64,000 bases of DNA from Struthio camelus (lineage: Eukaryota; Chordata; Aves; Struthioniformes; Struthionidae): NCBI RefSeq assembly GCF_040807025.1, contig NC_090942.1:200872747-200936746 (forward strand), in the 5' to 3' direction. The notes beneath the pieces are model-generated. The model was not told the DNA's origin. It ran no database searches and saw nothing but the letters and a program-made list of their open reading frames with translations. Position 1 is the stretch's first letter. The number at the start of each line of letters is the position of its first letter. Made by a program: the position numbers and the translations under genes. Shown one piece after another: positions 40,501-56,169 of the stretch.

Positions 40501-43500
40501 GATGTGGGATAACCAGTAGCAGGTGCAAAGCTTTTCTATGTGGAGGAACACTGGCAAAGACCTTTGCTGTGAGCTCATACAGCTGCACCACCCTCCTATG
40601 GAATTTCAGGAGCAAAAGCCCATGTACACAAGTGCAGCTGTTAACTCTTGACAAGTCTAACATTCCCCAGTTCCTGCCGGACGATGACTGATCAATGGGG
40701 CATGCCCATGGGATGGGCAAAATGGTGACTGAGGCCTCAAAGGCCATTATCCAAATAGAGTGAATTAAAATCATCAGCAACATCACCCAGATATTTGCAC
40801 TCTTTGGGTTCCTGACCCATACAGGTGCTGCTGATGGGAGCAATGTTCCCCACTCAGTACCTAACCCAGGATGGTTATGACTATGTAAACCCCAAGGGCT
40901 AAAACTTGATTCTTACCCAGGCCTTGGCAGCACTTCCAGAGGTAGATTAATGGACGTATCAGCAGGCCTCACATGAAATGCTTATAATTTGAGTTTTCCA
41001 TAGCACCACCCTTTTAATCAGGGGGGATGCTGGTACTCTTTCTAAGCAAGGGAAAAAAAATCATTTGCAGTAGTATGTCTCCTGCACTGTGGGACACGGT
41101 ATCTGCATCCCAGCCAGGAAGCGCTGCCTAGATAGCAACAAGTCCAGGCCCAATATAACCATGTTCTTTCTCTACATTCCCTGAATTAAGGAAGCCCACT
41201 GTGCCTTGCAGAGCTCATCTCCCTGGGCTGGAACAAGAAAGGACCACTTTCTTTGGCAGCTGTATACATAGCTCTTGGCATACTCTGCAACCTGTTAGGC
41301 CACCCCCCAGCACGGTACCTGTGTCTGGCATTGCCAGCTGTCCCTTTGATTACGACAGTCATGAACCTACCAAGTCTAGAATTGGGCTGAGAAAGAAAGG
41401 GAAGGAAACCTCAAAATCTTTTCCCCATGTGATAAAGACAACAGGAAGATTAAAAAAAGAATGTCTTTGTTTCAGCTGCTTACCTGACACCCCACCACCA
41501 CCATCCCCAGGAATGGGGAAGGGAGTGTCCTTGCACATTTCTCACCCCACTAGGCCTTGTTTGCTTCATCTACTTCCTGCTGGGATCCTCAGCCCACAGT
41601 CCCTTCATAGAGACATGGCTTCTCTTCCCCAGTGCTCTCTGCTTTTTTTTTGGATCCTTCCTGGTCAACAAAGAATTAGCGCGCACGAATACTGACTACA
41701 GAGCCCCCAGGAAAACTCAGGCCTTGGTGTGAGTGATATGCTAAAGAGGCTGAAGCTGACAAACAGCCAAACAGCTCAGAAGAAAGTCCCATAGCCCATA
41801 AAGAACTATCACAGGACATATAAATGATGTCCTTCCATTATTACCAGAAGAGATTTCACCAAATCCCTACCAGCCCCCATCTACTAGATGTTCTCAGATC
41901 ACATCCATCATGCCCCTAGATCCACCTTCACCCCAGACAGCCAGAGAAAAAGCTCTCTTCACTTCCTCCCCAGAGGGTGTATTCAGATAGGACATGGGAG
42001 AACTTTTTAATCAAATCTCTCCTCTGAGGGCCTGGCCTAGGAACAGAGCTGTCAGGCAATTTGGTAAGACAAGCACAGAGCAGGTGACTGCAAACATTTA
42101 AGTATGCCTCAACAGCACAATGGCTTCAACAACAGTTAGAGGAGGAAAAGGAAAAAACAAACAAACCCCACAGTTGAACATGCCACAGCTCAGCAGCTAA
42201 GCATTCATTGGGATGTGTGCGTATAGGATTAATACCTGTAAACCACTAGGAGATTTTGAGCTGCACTGCTTCCAAAACACACAGTATTCGGCAAAAGGGA
42301 ATACCACTGTAACCTCTAGGATTTTAAGAGCAGGAGTTTTAGCTATGCAATTTTGACACTGTCTCCCTGACAGTAAATCCCCAATGGAGTTACACTTAAA
42401 CCACAGCTGTCATTTTAGTCTTTTCCATTAGTCCACTGAAGCTGAGTTAATCCCACTTATAAGCACTTCACTCCCCACCTGTGATGTATAGCAGGAACCT
42501 GACCACCAGCTCTGGTGTTATGAAGTGCATGTGCTAGAAGACAGCCTGAAAGACAGGCAGTATACAGTAATAACATTTTTGAGAAACTGGTCTTTGAACT
42601 AGAGATTCTTGAACTCCACTAGCCCTCAGGCTGTGGCCTAACTATAAGGGACACCTATAGCTTTAAACACTACACAACAAAGTTTGTCACAATTCAAAGT
42701 ATCAGGGAGTGAGACAAAATTCAATTCTGTCACAATATGAAGACAAAGGAAATACCTAGCATGTAGCTGGCATGCTAGCTACAAGTTTTTGCCTGCTAGG
42801 CACAGCCTCAGAGTAGAACAGCAAAGTATTGGCTACAGTCACAATTCTTTTTGGGGTCTAATGTGTAATATCCCATATAGAGTGTGCTGAAGACTGCAGG
42901 AACTTACAGCTACAACCACTAAGGAAAAATGCTTCACATGCCCAGAGAGGCATAGGTGCTAAATTACAGAATACCTGCCCATGCCCTCCTCTCCCCTCCA
43001 ATATTCAGGAAGTTCTGTATCTATTTAAAATTGTCTTACATAAAGAAGGATGCACTTCAGTTTAGACGCTACTTTGTGACTGAGGATCTCCTGACAGTCA
43101 GGTTTTCAAGCACCTTCTCAATTCACAGATCTCCCTCTTTCGTCAAGACTGTGCAAAAACAGGACAGCTAAGCAGATGGGAAGCAAGCTTCCATAGCACA
43201 TACCAAGATCTGCAAGTATCTGAGCTGTGCTTCTGCAAACCTCTGGGGTTACCAGGAAAAGCACCCAGCGCACTGCAAATGAGTAAAAGGTCATGTCTAT
43301 AAACCTATAACAGGTTAAATCATTAGTCAATTTGCATTTTTTTCAGGCATTAAGAAACCCTAAAAAGATTATTCTCCTCTCACACAAACCCAATTTCATT
43401 TTCAGTCATTTCTGGGAACGCTGACCAAGGAAAGAATTTCCTCCTCCTCCTCCCAGCCTTCACACAGCTTCCAAATATGTGCTTATGAGCTTCTACTGTC

Positions 43501-45560
43501 TGCATAGTGACCTTGAAAACAAAGACCAATCACATGGAAAACTGTTGCTATGCACAGGGTCTCCAGAAGCACAGAAATGAGACTGAACTACATACTGTCT
43601 TCTCCTCATTTTAAGTAGCTCTAGACTTTCGAATTTATTTTCAACAATCCACCACTTACTCCTAGTTAGTCAACAATTTCATCATGATACTAAGGCTAAA
43701 CCACTTCTATCTTGACAGAAAAATACAAAACATAGAACCAAAATAACTTACACAGGCATGCATGAGCAGAAAACTCATAATACCAAAGATCGTTGCCCAA
43801 AAAGCCTTCCACTTAACTCAAGAAGCTAAGCCTAAAGAAAAAAAATGAGACTCATCTTGCAAGTCAATTATTTTAATTTGCTGTGAAAGTTTACAGGCTA
43901 AAGAAGCTGATAAAGGTCTATACATTAATGTGCACATCTAGCTGCCCCAAGAAAGCCCCACTTGCTCTTAAATGAATGAGCCACAATAGTGACAGTTAAG
44001 ACACATTCATCAGCCTTGCTTCAGAGAACTGTGGTGCACTCTACACCTAATACATGTGATGCCAAAATACAAGAACTGTTACTAAGATTGCCTATCAGCC
44101 TGCTAATGGGTGTGCCTTGCTCCATCTTCTTCAAGCCAGTTTCAAAGTCATTCCAACTATCCTGCCTGCTCCATAGTCTGAGATGGGAGTCTGGAGAAAC
44201 ACCTGCTGTGACTAGGAACCTCTGGTGCTCAAAGCCTCTCACCCTTAAATATTAGGCCAAGCCAGAGGAAGATTTCTACATCCAAAAACTGCATTCCATG
44301 AGAATGGGAGCACCCACAATTCAATGTCAGGTAACCGTAAACTGGGCTTAATCCCTTCATTTATAAGCAATCAGTACATACAGTTCAATACTTTTGCTTA
44401 AAGCAACTAGAATTAAGGGAAAAGCAAGCCTCATCGTCTCTCCGTTTCTTACTCCCAAACCAATCAGTTTTCCTACAGTTGGTTATTCAATAATTTTCAT
44501 TAGTCAATACCCACAAAGTGCTTGAGGCCATTAGCTTCTTTAGTATTTTACCCTCTCTACAGGTAGACATTAGTTTGGTATCATTTACTTGATGTAGCTA
44601 AGCAGTGTCTTACATCACACCTAGGAAGGTGAAAGATCATCCATATCCAAAGAGCTAAGGTTGAGCTTATGTATTTTCAAAGTTAACAAAGTAAGTAGGT
44701 TCTTTAGCAACCTTTACACAATTTCAAACACAACTCAAAAAAAAAAAACCACACATACACAGCATTAGTTAATGAGTTAGTTTTTCTGATTAAGAAACAC
44801 TAGGCACATAGCACTGGGTTCACTCTCCTATGGTATTTTCTTTTTTGTGATGTATTAAAATAAAATCAATGGGGTGGGAAGAACGCATTAGAGCATCGAG
44901 GTAGATATTTAGATAATAACAGACATCCAATCATCTTTTCCACACAAAATTCAAGTATTCAGCTATGCAGTCTGACTATAACAACGAAAAATGCCAGAGA
45001 AGCAATTTTGAATTGAGAGAGTTGTTTCTAAACTACTGCTTTTCCCTAAGGATGTTTCTTGGCCTGGGGATCCCTCTTTTAGGGGTTACAATGATGAACT
45101 ACAGAAGTGTGCCCACAGCCATTTCTCAAAAGGTTGTTTTCCACAACTGTGCATCAAATCTTCTTTGGTATTAATCTGAGGCCCTTTCACCAAAGGCTTA
45201 TAGTAACTGCTATCTGAAGCCCATTATCTCTATTCCCATAAAAATTAAGTCCTTGAATGACACTGTACAACTCTTGCTATATGCTCTCAGTTCGCCGGTG
45301 AAATATTCCATGTCCTCTCATGTTACCTCATCAGGTAATCAAAGAAGGATGATCATCACTGAGCATTAGCAAATTTCAGTGTCCAACATTTACAGTTGAT
45401 ATAAATTACTAAACTGATAAGCAAAAGCTGCAGAATATCTAGTGATCCAGCACCATGACAGGCAAGTCAAATAACTACTCTTCAATAAAAGGAAGTGCAG
45501 GTCTTCTGAAGCATCTGTTCCAAAAACTATTGAAAGAAATCGGCTACAACCACATACACT
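37501..45560. other. Spacer between RPL21 3' end and RASL11A promoter
   Basis: About 8 kb of unique noncoding sequence. Apart from the doubtful env-like frame at 40220-40843 I see no gene and no young CR1. Confidence 0.6.
40220..40843 (-). pseudogene. 207-codon open frame, possibly a decayed retroviral env-like fragment
   Basis: This is the longest minus-strand open frame in a non-GC-rich, non-repeat part of the window. It begins with words such as VRNPKSANIWVMLL that are reminiscent of the surface-subunit start seen in avian endogenous retroviral env genes. The rest (for example NPELLVDCSI) is not clearly assignable. There is no signal peptide, no recognisable fusion peptide or transmembrane segment, no flanking LTR, gag or pol, and no clear splice structure. 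If viral, it is an isolated, inactive remnant; if not, it is a chance frame. I do not claim a coding gene. Confidence 0.2.
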
Positions 45561-45581
45561 TGTCCAAAATCAGACTTTTAA

Positions 45582-45587
45582 TTTATT
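45582..45587 (-). terminator. RPL21 polyadenylation signal
   Basis: The minus strand reads AATAAA 14 nt after the TAA stop at 45603-45601. Such a very short 3'UTR is normal for RPL21 and other ribosomal protein genes. Cleavage is expected near 45562-45570. Confidence 0.85.
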
Positions 45588-45600
45588 TTTTAAACCTATA

Positions 45601-49369
<3,769 letters not shown>

Positions 49370-49555
49370 TTACTCTGAAAATTAATGCAAATTATTCAGA
49401 GTTATTGGCTCATTCACTAAAAGTCTGACCAATGATAACGTCAGACATTTTTGAAAAAAAAAAAGTCTTTAAGCCTACTCAGAACAGCAGCACTTCTGAC
49501 CTGCAGGACCACATCAAACAACACTATTAGTTCAGATGCTCATAGGAAAAAAAAA

Positions 49556-50000
49556 TACTGATATAGAATCATTGGATAATTCAGGTCAGAAAGGACCTTA
49601 GGAAGTCAACTAGACCAACCTCCTCTGTAAAGTAGGGTCAACTATGAGATCAGAACAGGGCTTTGGCTCATAGACTTATCCTGTCAGTCTTAAAAAACTT
49701 CAAGAAGTCAGACTGCATAGCCTCCCTGGGCAATATGTCCTAAAGCTCGACATTGCCCACGATGAAAAAATTTTTTCCTTCTATCCAGCCTAAACCTCCC
49801 TTGTTTCAGCGTAGGGTTCTTGTCCGCTTGCCACGTGCCCCTTTCAAGGCCTGCCTCTGTCTCCTCAGCACCCTCCCCATCTCCTCAATACCCGCAAGGG
49901 AGGCACTGGGGGCTGATGTCTGGTCTTCCCAAAGCCATCCCTGCTGCAGGCCGGGCAAGCCCAGCTCCCCCAAGCTGTCCTCGCAGGGCACCCCAAAGAC
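49556..50000 (-). mobile_element. CR1 LINE 3' portion inside RPL21 intron 1
   Basis: The plus strand reads the reverse complement of CR1. It starts with 'AGAATCATTGGATAATTCAG' and 'GTCAGAAAGGACCTTAGGAA', runs through 'CTCCCTGGGCAATATGTCC' and 'TTCTATCCAGCCTAAACCTC', and ends with a segment that aligns to the reverse complement of the copy at 2450-2560 ('CCCAAAGCCATCCCTGCTGC'). The element is therefore on the minus strand, sense to RPL21, and its 5' edge abuts the CpG island. It lies wholly within intron 1. Confidence 0.85.
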
Positions 50001-50404
50001 AGCATCTCCCCCACCACGTTTCTCACGCACTGCTACATCTGATGCGATCAACCGCGCTTGTGCTCCAGGCGCAGCAGCTTTTTAACTCCGAGCTGCGCTC
50101 CACGCAATACAGGAGCCCCCAGGCCCGCCGCCACTTCGCTCCGGCCTCGCGTACCCCCGGCAGCCCGGCCGTTACCGGCGGGCCCCGCCTCGCGGCCCAC
50201 CACCGCCTGGCTCGCCCCCTCCCGCCGCGGCAGCCCGCCGGCCTGCCCCGGCCCGGCCCGCATCGCGGCCTGCAGGCCGCGGCCTCCCCGCTCCCTCAGT
50301 CCGGCCCGAGCGACGCCCCCGCCGCCGCCGCCACCCGCCGGTGCCGCGCGGCGCCCGCCCCGCCGCCCGCCCGCTCGCCCACCCACCCGGGGCCGCCGAG
50401 GCAC

Positions 50405-50480
50405 CTGAGGGCAGCGAGCAGGGCTCGGCGCGGCTCCGCCGCGTGCCTACAAAATGGCGGCTCGGGCCGAAAGGAAAGAG
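50405..50480 (-). promoter_or_regulatory. RPL21: RPL21 noncoding first exon with 5'TOP start
   Basis: On the minus strand the sequence CTCTTTCCTTTCGG is followed by CGAGCCGCCATTTTG, very like the start of vertebrate RPL21 mRNAs. A pyrimidine tract beginning with C at the start site is the 5'TOP element that puts ribosomal protein mRNAs under mTOR-dependent translational control. Initiation is probably at a C between 50474 and 50480. The best donor is CTCAG/GTGCC, so exon 1 would end at 50405, joining exon 2 at 49374 across a 1030-bp intron. The exact donor is uncertain; a GT near the CCATTTTG stretch is the alternative. Confidence 0.75.
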
Positions 50481-50582
50481 GGGCGGCGCCTCGGCCGCCC
50501 TTAACAGCGGGGCCTTCCCGGGGCTGCCCGCCCCGCGCCTGAGCGCTGCGGCGCGAGGCGGCCCGCGCCTGCGCGCCGGCGG

Positions 50583-50635
50583 CCCCGCCCCGCCCCGCCC
50601 CGCCCCGCCAACGGCCAACGGCCGACGCCCAACGG
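50583..50635 (-). promoter_or_regulatory. RPL21 proximal promoter: tandem GC boxes and CCAACGG repeats
   Basis: The plus strand shows (CCCCG)n from about 50583 to 50608, overlapping Sp1/KLF-type GC boxes. Three CCAACGG motifs follow at 50608-50614, 50615-50621 and 50629-50635. They lie about 105-160 bp upstream of the 5'TOP start. CAACGG matches the Myb-family core. Factor binding is inferred from motif only. Confidence 0.5.
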
Positions 50636-50740
50636 TGGCCGTTGTGCGTGCGGTAGAGCGAGGAGCGGGGAAGGGCGGGTGCTCTGGGCCGAGGCGGGCT
50701 TAGCGCGAGGGCTGAGGGCGGGGGGGGGGTGGGGGCGGGG

Positions 50741-53700
50741 TGACAGGAGATGAAGGTCCGTCTGGGGTCCCGAGGAGTGTGTCCTGCCCTACAGCGGCTA
50801 GCTCACTGCCCCTGAGGAATCACGTTTGGTAATCTAAAATACAGCAGCTGCGAAGTTATTTTCGGACATGCCGCTGTTATACACCAGTCACGGCTGCCTG
50901 AGCTGAGATCCAGGTAGTCCTGGCCGGGAAAACACTGCGGAAGATGCAAAACGACAGAATTCGGCAGCATTCAGAAATGAAGAGGCTGGCCACGGTTTTT
51001 TGTTGTTTTTTTGGAGGTGTATTCTTTCTTCATTATTTTTATTGAATGCCATAATCACAGATTTGTGTGACAGATGTTTTCACAAAGATAGGTAAAAGTA
51101 CAGATACTGAGCAAAGAGTCTTTCTGTGGCCACAGGTTGCATCAGCTGTGTGGTGCCCGAAAATGCGGTGGACTTGTTGGCAGCTCCCAGAACTGACAGC
51201 CGTGACTCGTTGTGTTTGTGCACCATGAATATTAGTGCCAGCAGGAATTATAATAGGAAGCTGATTGTAGGCAGGAGAAGTGAGTCAAAAGAGGGCCTCC
51301 CTCCCTTGAGTTCAACACGTAGGGACAGCTCAAAACTTGTCTTGGCTAGAAGTTGCCGTACTACAGGAATTTTTGTTTTGAGCGAAAGAAGCTCTTACTT
51401 AATTTAGGGGAGGGATGATTATTTAAAGCAGCATATAGAAGCATAATTGATCCACTGCATAGCTTCACAGCTATTGTAATGTTGTCTTGCAAAACTTAGG
51501 TGTAAGCTCTTTTTGTCATCATTTGAAAGCTAGAGTAATATTTATGGATCACAAGAATGGATAGGGAGTACTAAATACATTACCAGGTTCTGCTTGCAAA
51601 ACTAGCTAGCTAGAGTGTGTTATGACAGACGGAGGTCCTGTCTACACACAGAATCTCTTGGAATAAAATGTTATAACATTTTGTGTGTATTCCAGCTCAG
51701 CCCCATGGAAAACCCAAAATTTATGACACCTCATACCTACACAGAGAAAATCGGTATTTAGTGTACATGCAGCCTAGGTACCGTGAACCTTTTCCAAGTG
51801 TGAACATACCTCCGAGCTGAACACCTCTTCAGAGGGGAAGAATATTAGCAACGGAGATACAGATTTCAGAATAAAGGCAGATAGGCATTTTCAGTGAGCT
51901 GAACTCCTGTACTCTTGCCAATGATTTATACAGAGAGTAAATCTTCTCTACTTCAAGCAGGAAAGAATGGGGAAGAACCTCCACATGTGGAAACTCATTT
52001 CCACATACATAGCATGTAAGTACACTTCATAAAAGAGCAATAACTGTGAGTTTAATTGAACTTTGCTTCATTTGAGGCCAAGTAAGACATTCAGAATTTG
52101 CCCCATCTCTCTTTTTCAGAATAAATTACATGACAGGTTTATTCAGAGCTCCAATACATTGTTTTATTCGTAAAATTTATCTTGGTTAGCACGTTCCTAG
52201 GATCCTTCAATAGCTCAGCATTTCAAAGAAACAATTATGTGTCACTATTTGTCCCCACAGAGTTTGTCCCCACTGGCCTTGCTGTCTGTGTCTGATTTTG
52301 AAGTCCATCCTATCTACCAACATTTTACCCAGTTTCCCAAAACCGTGGCCTGCTAAGCACTTAAAGACTGCAAAGCCTTTGTATGTTACTCACAAAAGGA
52401 CTTCTTAACATAAGATAAAGAAGTCCTTATCTTTATAAACATATGGCTGTGCAAGGTTTGGGATGAGTGAGCATCCAGGGAACCAGAGCTAGCAGCCAGG
52501 CAGACTTAGAGGAGACCTACGGCTCTGTATTCCATACCCCATGTGCCCAGCCTCTTCCCCTCGAATACCGAGCCTAGACTGCTCTTCCCCTTTGGATGTT
52601 ATATGATCCAAATTCCAATTTCACCCCTAGGCTCTGCAGCAAGAAGCTGGTTCTGTTCCAGAAACACCCCATCCTTGAGATCAGGGTGAACAGGAATGGC
52701 AGCACCCAGCTTCAGATGCAGACCTAGAACCCCACAAAAGATCTGGCCTGGTGCTCCACCCATTAATATGCTTTGAGAATCTTACTACGCTGTGATAGCC
52801 CAAGACCATTTACCAACGCTCTATGGCCTTCCTTCTTCGTCAGTAATGTCTCTACAGGAGTTCTGCAAAGAGGGAACTCTATTGTTGCAGTAGCAGTTAA
52901 AACAAAAACTCTGAGGCTTTGACAAGATTTGTCTCAGGAGAACCAACCCTACTTCACTGATAATCATTTTGGTCTCCTGATCTCACAGTTTCCCTGTGCA
53001 TTCACATTCCCTTGGAATTCAGTTCTTCATGAACTCATGGCCTGGCTTGGATGTAGAGGAGGAGAGGGAAAGCAACTCGAAAGGGAGCACGTTCCAAAGT
53101 GGCTGGGGAAAGGAACTTGAGTGGGAGGGCCAATTACAGGTCAGAGGAGTAGATAAACATCACTTTGTTTTTCATTTTTCGAAAGTACTGTGTAAAAACA
53201 ATATTTCCAATTACCAAGTTTCCGTAGTCAGGATACTGAGATTTTCTTCGCGGGAGCCCCATTTTGTTTTTGCCACTTCTCTGCAGCGTATGTCTTGCCA
53301 GCAGTTCTCTCCAAAGAATAAATGAGCTATGACAATTCTGCACATGGGGTTGTCAGGAATCCTTCACTGATGCACAGTGGGATCTGGCTCGCTCCTAAGC
53401 TCAAAGGACCAAATGATACAGCCTGAGTTCTGGAGTGTGACATTCCATTTGTGTTAGGTTATTCAGTGGGGGTAGGGGGAGAATTTAAATTAATGAGTGT
53501 CTATAAAGGGCTTTGAGGTGAAAAATAAACTATATTCGCCTTCAGTAGGGTGTAGGTTTTGGCTGTGTTTTACATAATGCATTCATTACATGAAAAAAGA
53601 TAGCTGATTATGACTGGAGCAAAATTTTAACAAGTAACTGAGATTATGTGTTATGTAAAAAAGATCACAATCTGCAGCTCCTCTTGGGATAGCGCTGAAA

Positions 53701-54634
53701 GAACCTGAGTTCTGTAAACTGGAAATCAAGACTGTGAAGTTAGTCAGTTACACTGGGCAAAACTCCTTAGAAGTGCAGCCTTTACCCCATTATATTGATC
53801 AAAAAGTTACTATCCAGAGTCACCTGTATCATCTCTTAATTTGATCCTGTAGTTCCACTGTTCACTCTTTCCAAAAGAACAACATTACTATGGCATCTCA
53901 CGGTCATGCTTTTGTGCCCCTTCATAGATTTGTTTATCCCCTCAATGATTCTAGCTCTAACAACCTTTTTATTTCTGGTCATCAATCAAACTCCTGAGCC
54001 ACAAAACCCATTCTGTAAATGTAAGCCAGAACACAGTTTCATGGGCATTTCAATGCAAAAAATTTGGGGCTAAGCAGCCCCTCACCCACCAAAAAATGAC
54101 TGGACAGCTGAGCTTCTTGAATAAGCTTACTGTGGAATTGCGCAAGTGTCGGTACAGGTACAATAACTGAGCTGAATTTCCAGTGAGACAGACAGGTAAT
54201 GGAGAAAGGAATGGGAAATAGTGACAATGTGCTTTTGAGAGAAATTAAAAGGCAAAAAACGTCCAGACCAAGAATTGTGATGGTGCCTAATGAGTCACAC
54301 ATATTGGTGAAACTTCTCGTTACGCTGGTGTTACTTATACAGTAACTGCTAATTCAAAATGTTACCAGATGCTGGTAGATTTATACTGAAGCCAAACAAA
54401 TGACCTTATTTCCATTACTATCCCTGACCCCGCCACATAAAATGTGAAATATTGAACCAATTCTCTCTTTCAACTGCCTATGTGAATAATGTGACAATCT
54501 ACTTGTGCATGTGTACATATACAGGTACAGTCTTGTGCTCCTAAATTCTTAATTTGCAATAGTATTCCTTTTGCATCTTCTTGGTGTATATATATATTTC
54601 ACTGTATACTACATTATTGACCATACAGTAGTAG
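50741..54634. other. Intergenic upstream of RPL21, no gene seen
   Basis: AT-rich unique sequence on the divergent side of the RPL21 CpG island. I found no coding exon, but a noncoding plus-strand transcript from the island cannot be excluded. Confidence 0.55.
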
Positions 54635-54870
54635 GAACACAGGATTATAAAGAACCTTCCGTATAACCTTAGACCAGCCTCTCTCAGATACCAAATAATA
54701 TAATCCATAAATAAATTTATCAAACTTCATTTTAAAAGTAATTAGTGTCCCTCTCCTCCCTTGTCTCCCTTACCAATGGAGTGGCATTTCGGGAAACTGA
54801 CTTCATTAATGCAGTGTTTTTTCAATCTTCTTGTAAGTGGAATTACATTTTGAAGTCATCTGTCTTTGTG
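54635..54870 (-). mobile_element. Ancient CR1-like fragment, antisense
   Basis: On the plus strand 'TTAGACCAGCCTCTCTCAGA', 'ACTTCATTTTAAAAGTAATT', 'CTCCCTTACCAATGGAGTGG' and 'CATTTTGAAGTCATCTGTC' follow the order of an old amniote CR1 in antisense. It is much more diverged than the young CR1 copies in the window. Edges are approximate. Confidence 0.5.
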
Positions 54871-56169
54871 TAACCTCCCTTGAGTCCAGCCCATCTAGCC
54901 AGGAACAAGCTCCTCCTATTGTTAGCATCAGCTTAGCTGGATAGTTAGTTGTTTTCACTTAAGATGATTAGCCATCCCCTGGCTAGCACAGCCAGTAATT
55001 ACCCATGCTTTCCACTCCTCTTCATAGAGGAACTGAACTGCTGCCAGCAGTAAATCTGTATAACTTGGGAGTTTTGTTGGGATTTTTTTTTTTGATAATG
55101 AATTTAATGTTAGTATGTAATTAATCATTAAAATATATGGGAAAAAAAAGGATTCTGATCTTTCACAATCCCCTTTGAGCCCTCCTCAACCACCTAGGGA
55201 GCTACTAACTGTAGTTTAAGAAGTACTGGCTTACTGGTTAGGATCATACTGCTGTTTTCTGTTCATTTGCTTATGTGTGAACTTATCTGTAATGTATGTG
55301 TACTTTTAGCTTGAAGAATGATGTTTACCCCTTTTCCTTCAATTATTTACACAGAAGAATGATATCCTCTTTACACCTTCATTTCACTAAGCTAAATAAC
55401 CCAGGCTCTTGCGGCCTTCACATACATAACAGGCTCTATGTGTTTGCTTCCATTCCCACACTTCTGTCGAATATCAGTGATGAGATTTGTACACAGTAGT
55501 CCCAGTTAGCTTACTTACAGTGTATTGATTATCTATGAGGTACTTCCTGTTATTTCTGAATATAATTACATTCCATGAAATATGAAGTTCCTGGGATTGA
55601 GATTGTTTACTGACTGTAAATCTTCCATTGATTGTCTTTAACTTGCTAGCTGCGAACTAGGAGTAAAATTTCTGAATCTAACCTCATGGAATGGCAGGCC
55701 TGTCAGTGATCTGAGTGGCATAAAGTCAGTTCTTAAATCCTAATGTTTTTACTCAGAGAAAATTCTCTGCTTCTTCAAAGAACTTTTGTCTATAAGGAAT
55801 AAACAGACGTGGACAGAATTGGCCTTTAATTGCTTAAAATAGATTGGCCAGAGCAAAACAAATGTAAGAAAAATTGCACACTGGCAAGGGTCAGACTTAG
55901 CTGACCTTTCCCTTGTCTGATTGCCACCACGTGACTAGTTTATTTGCAGGAAAGTATAATTTTAAAAGAAGCTCAACCCATGGCAATTGGTTTTTCAAGA
56001 CAGGCTTAATTTTGGAGGGCAGATATTCAGCTTTAAGCAGAGCTGAATATGAGTTTTCTTGCTGAAATTTAATACCTGACATAAAGTATCATATATAAGA
56101 TCGGTTACAACAATGACATGCTTGAGTTTGCCCTGCTGAAATCTCACTGAAACTATATTATAAAACAAG
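54871..56169. other. Intergenic, no gene seen
   Basis: AT-rich unique sequence between an ancient and a young CR1. Confidence 0.55.

Larger units (their letters stand above)
50040..50740. promoter_or_regulatory. CpG island at the RPL21 promoter
   Basis: Very GC-rich, CpG-dense sequence surrounds the 5'TOP exon of RPL21 and ends near a G-run around 50720-50735. Long open frames here on both strands (up to 240 codons) are compositional. The island extends about 250 bp upstream of the RPL21 start and could fire in both directions, but no plus-strand gene follows. Confidence 0.9.

Noticed and set aside
49820-50703. Overlapping open frames of 110-240 codons on both strands
   Set aside because: They lie in the RPL21 CpG island and CR1; low-complexity Ala/Pro/Arg products with no domain.
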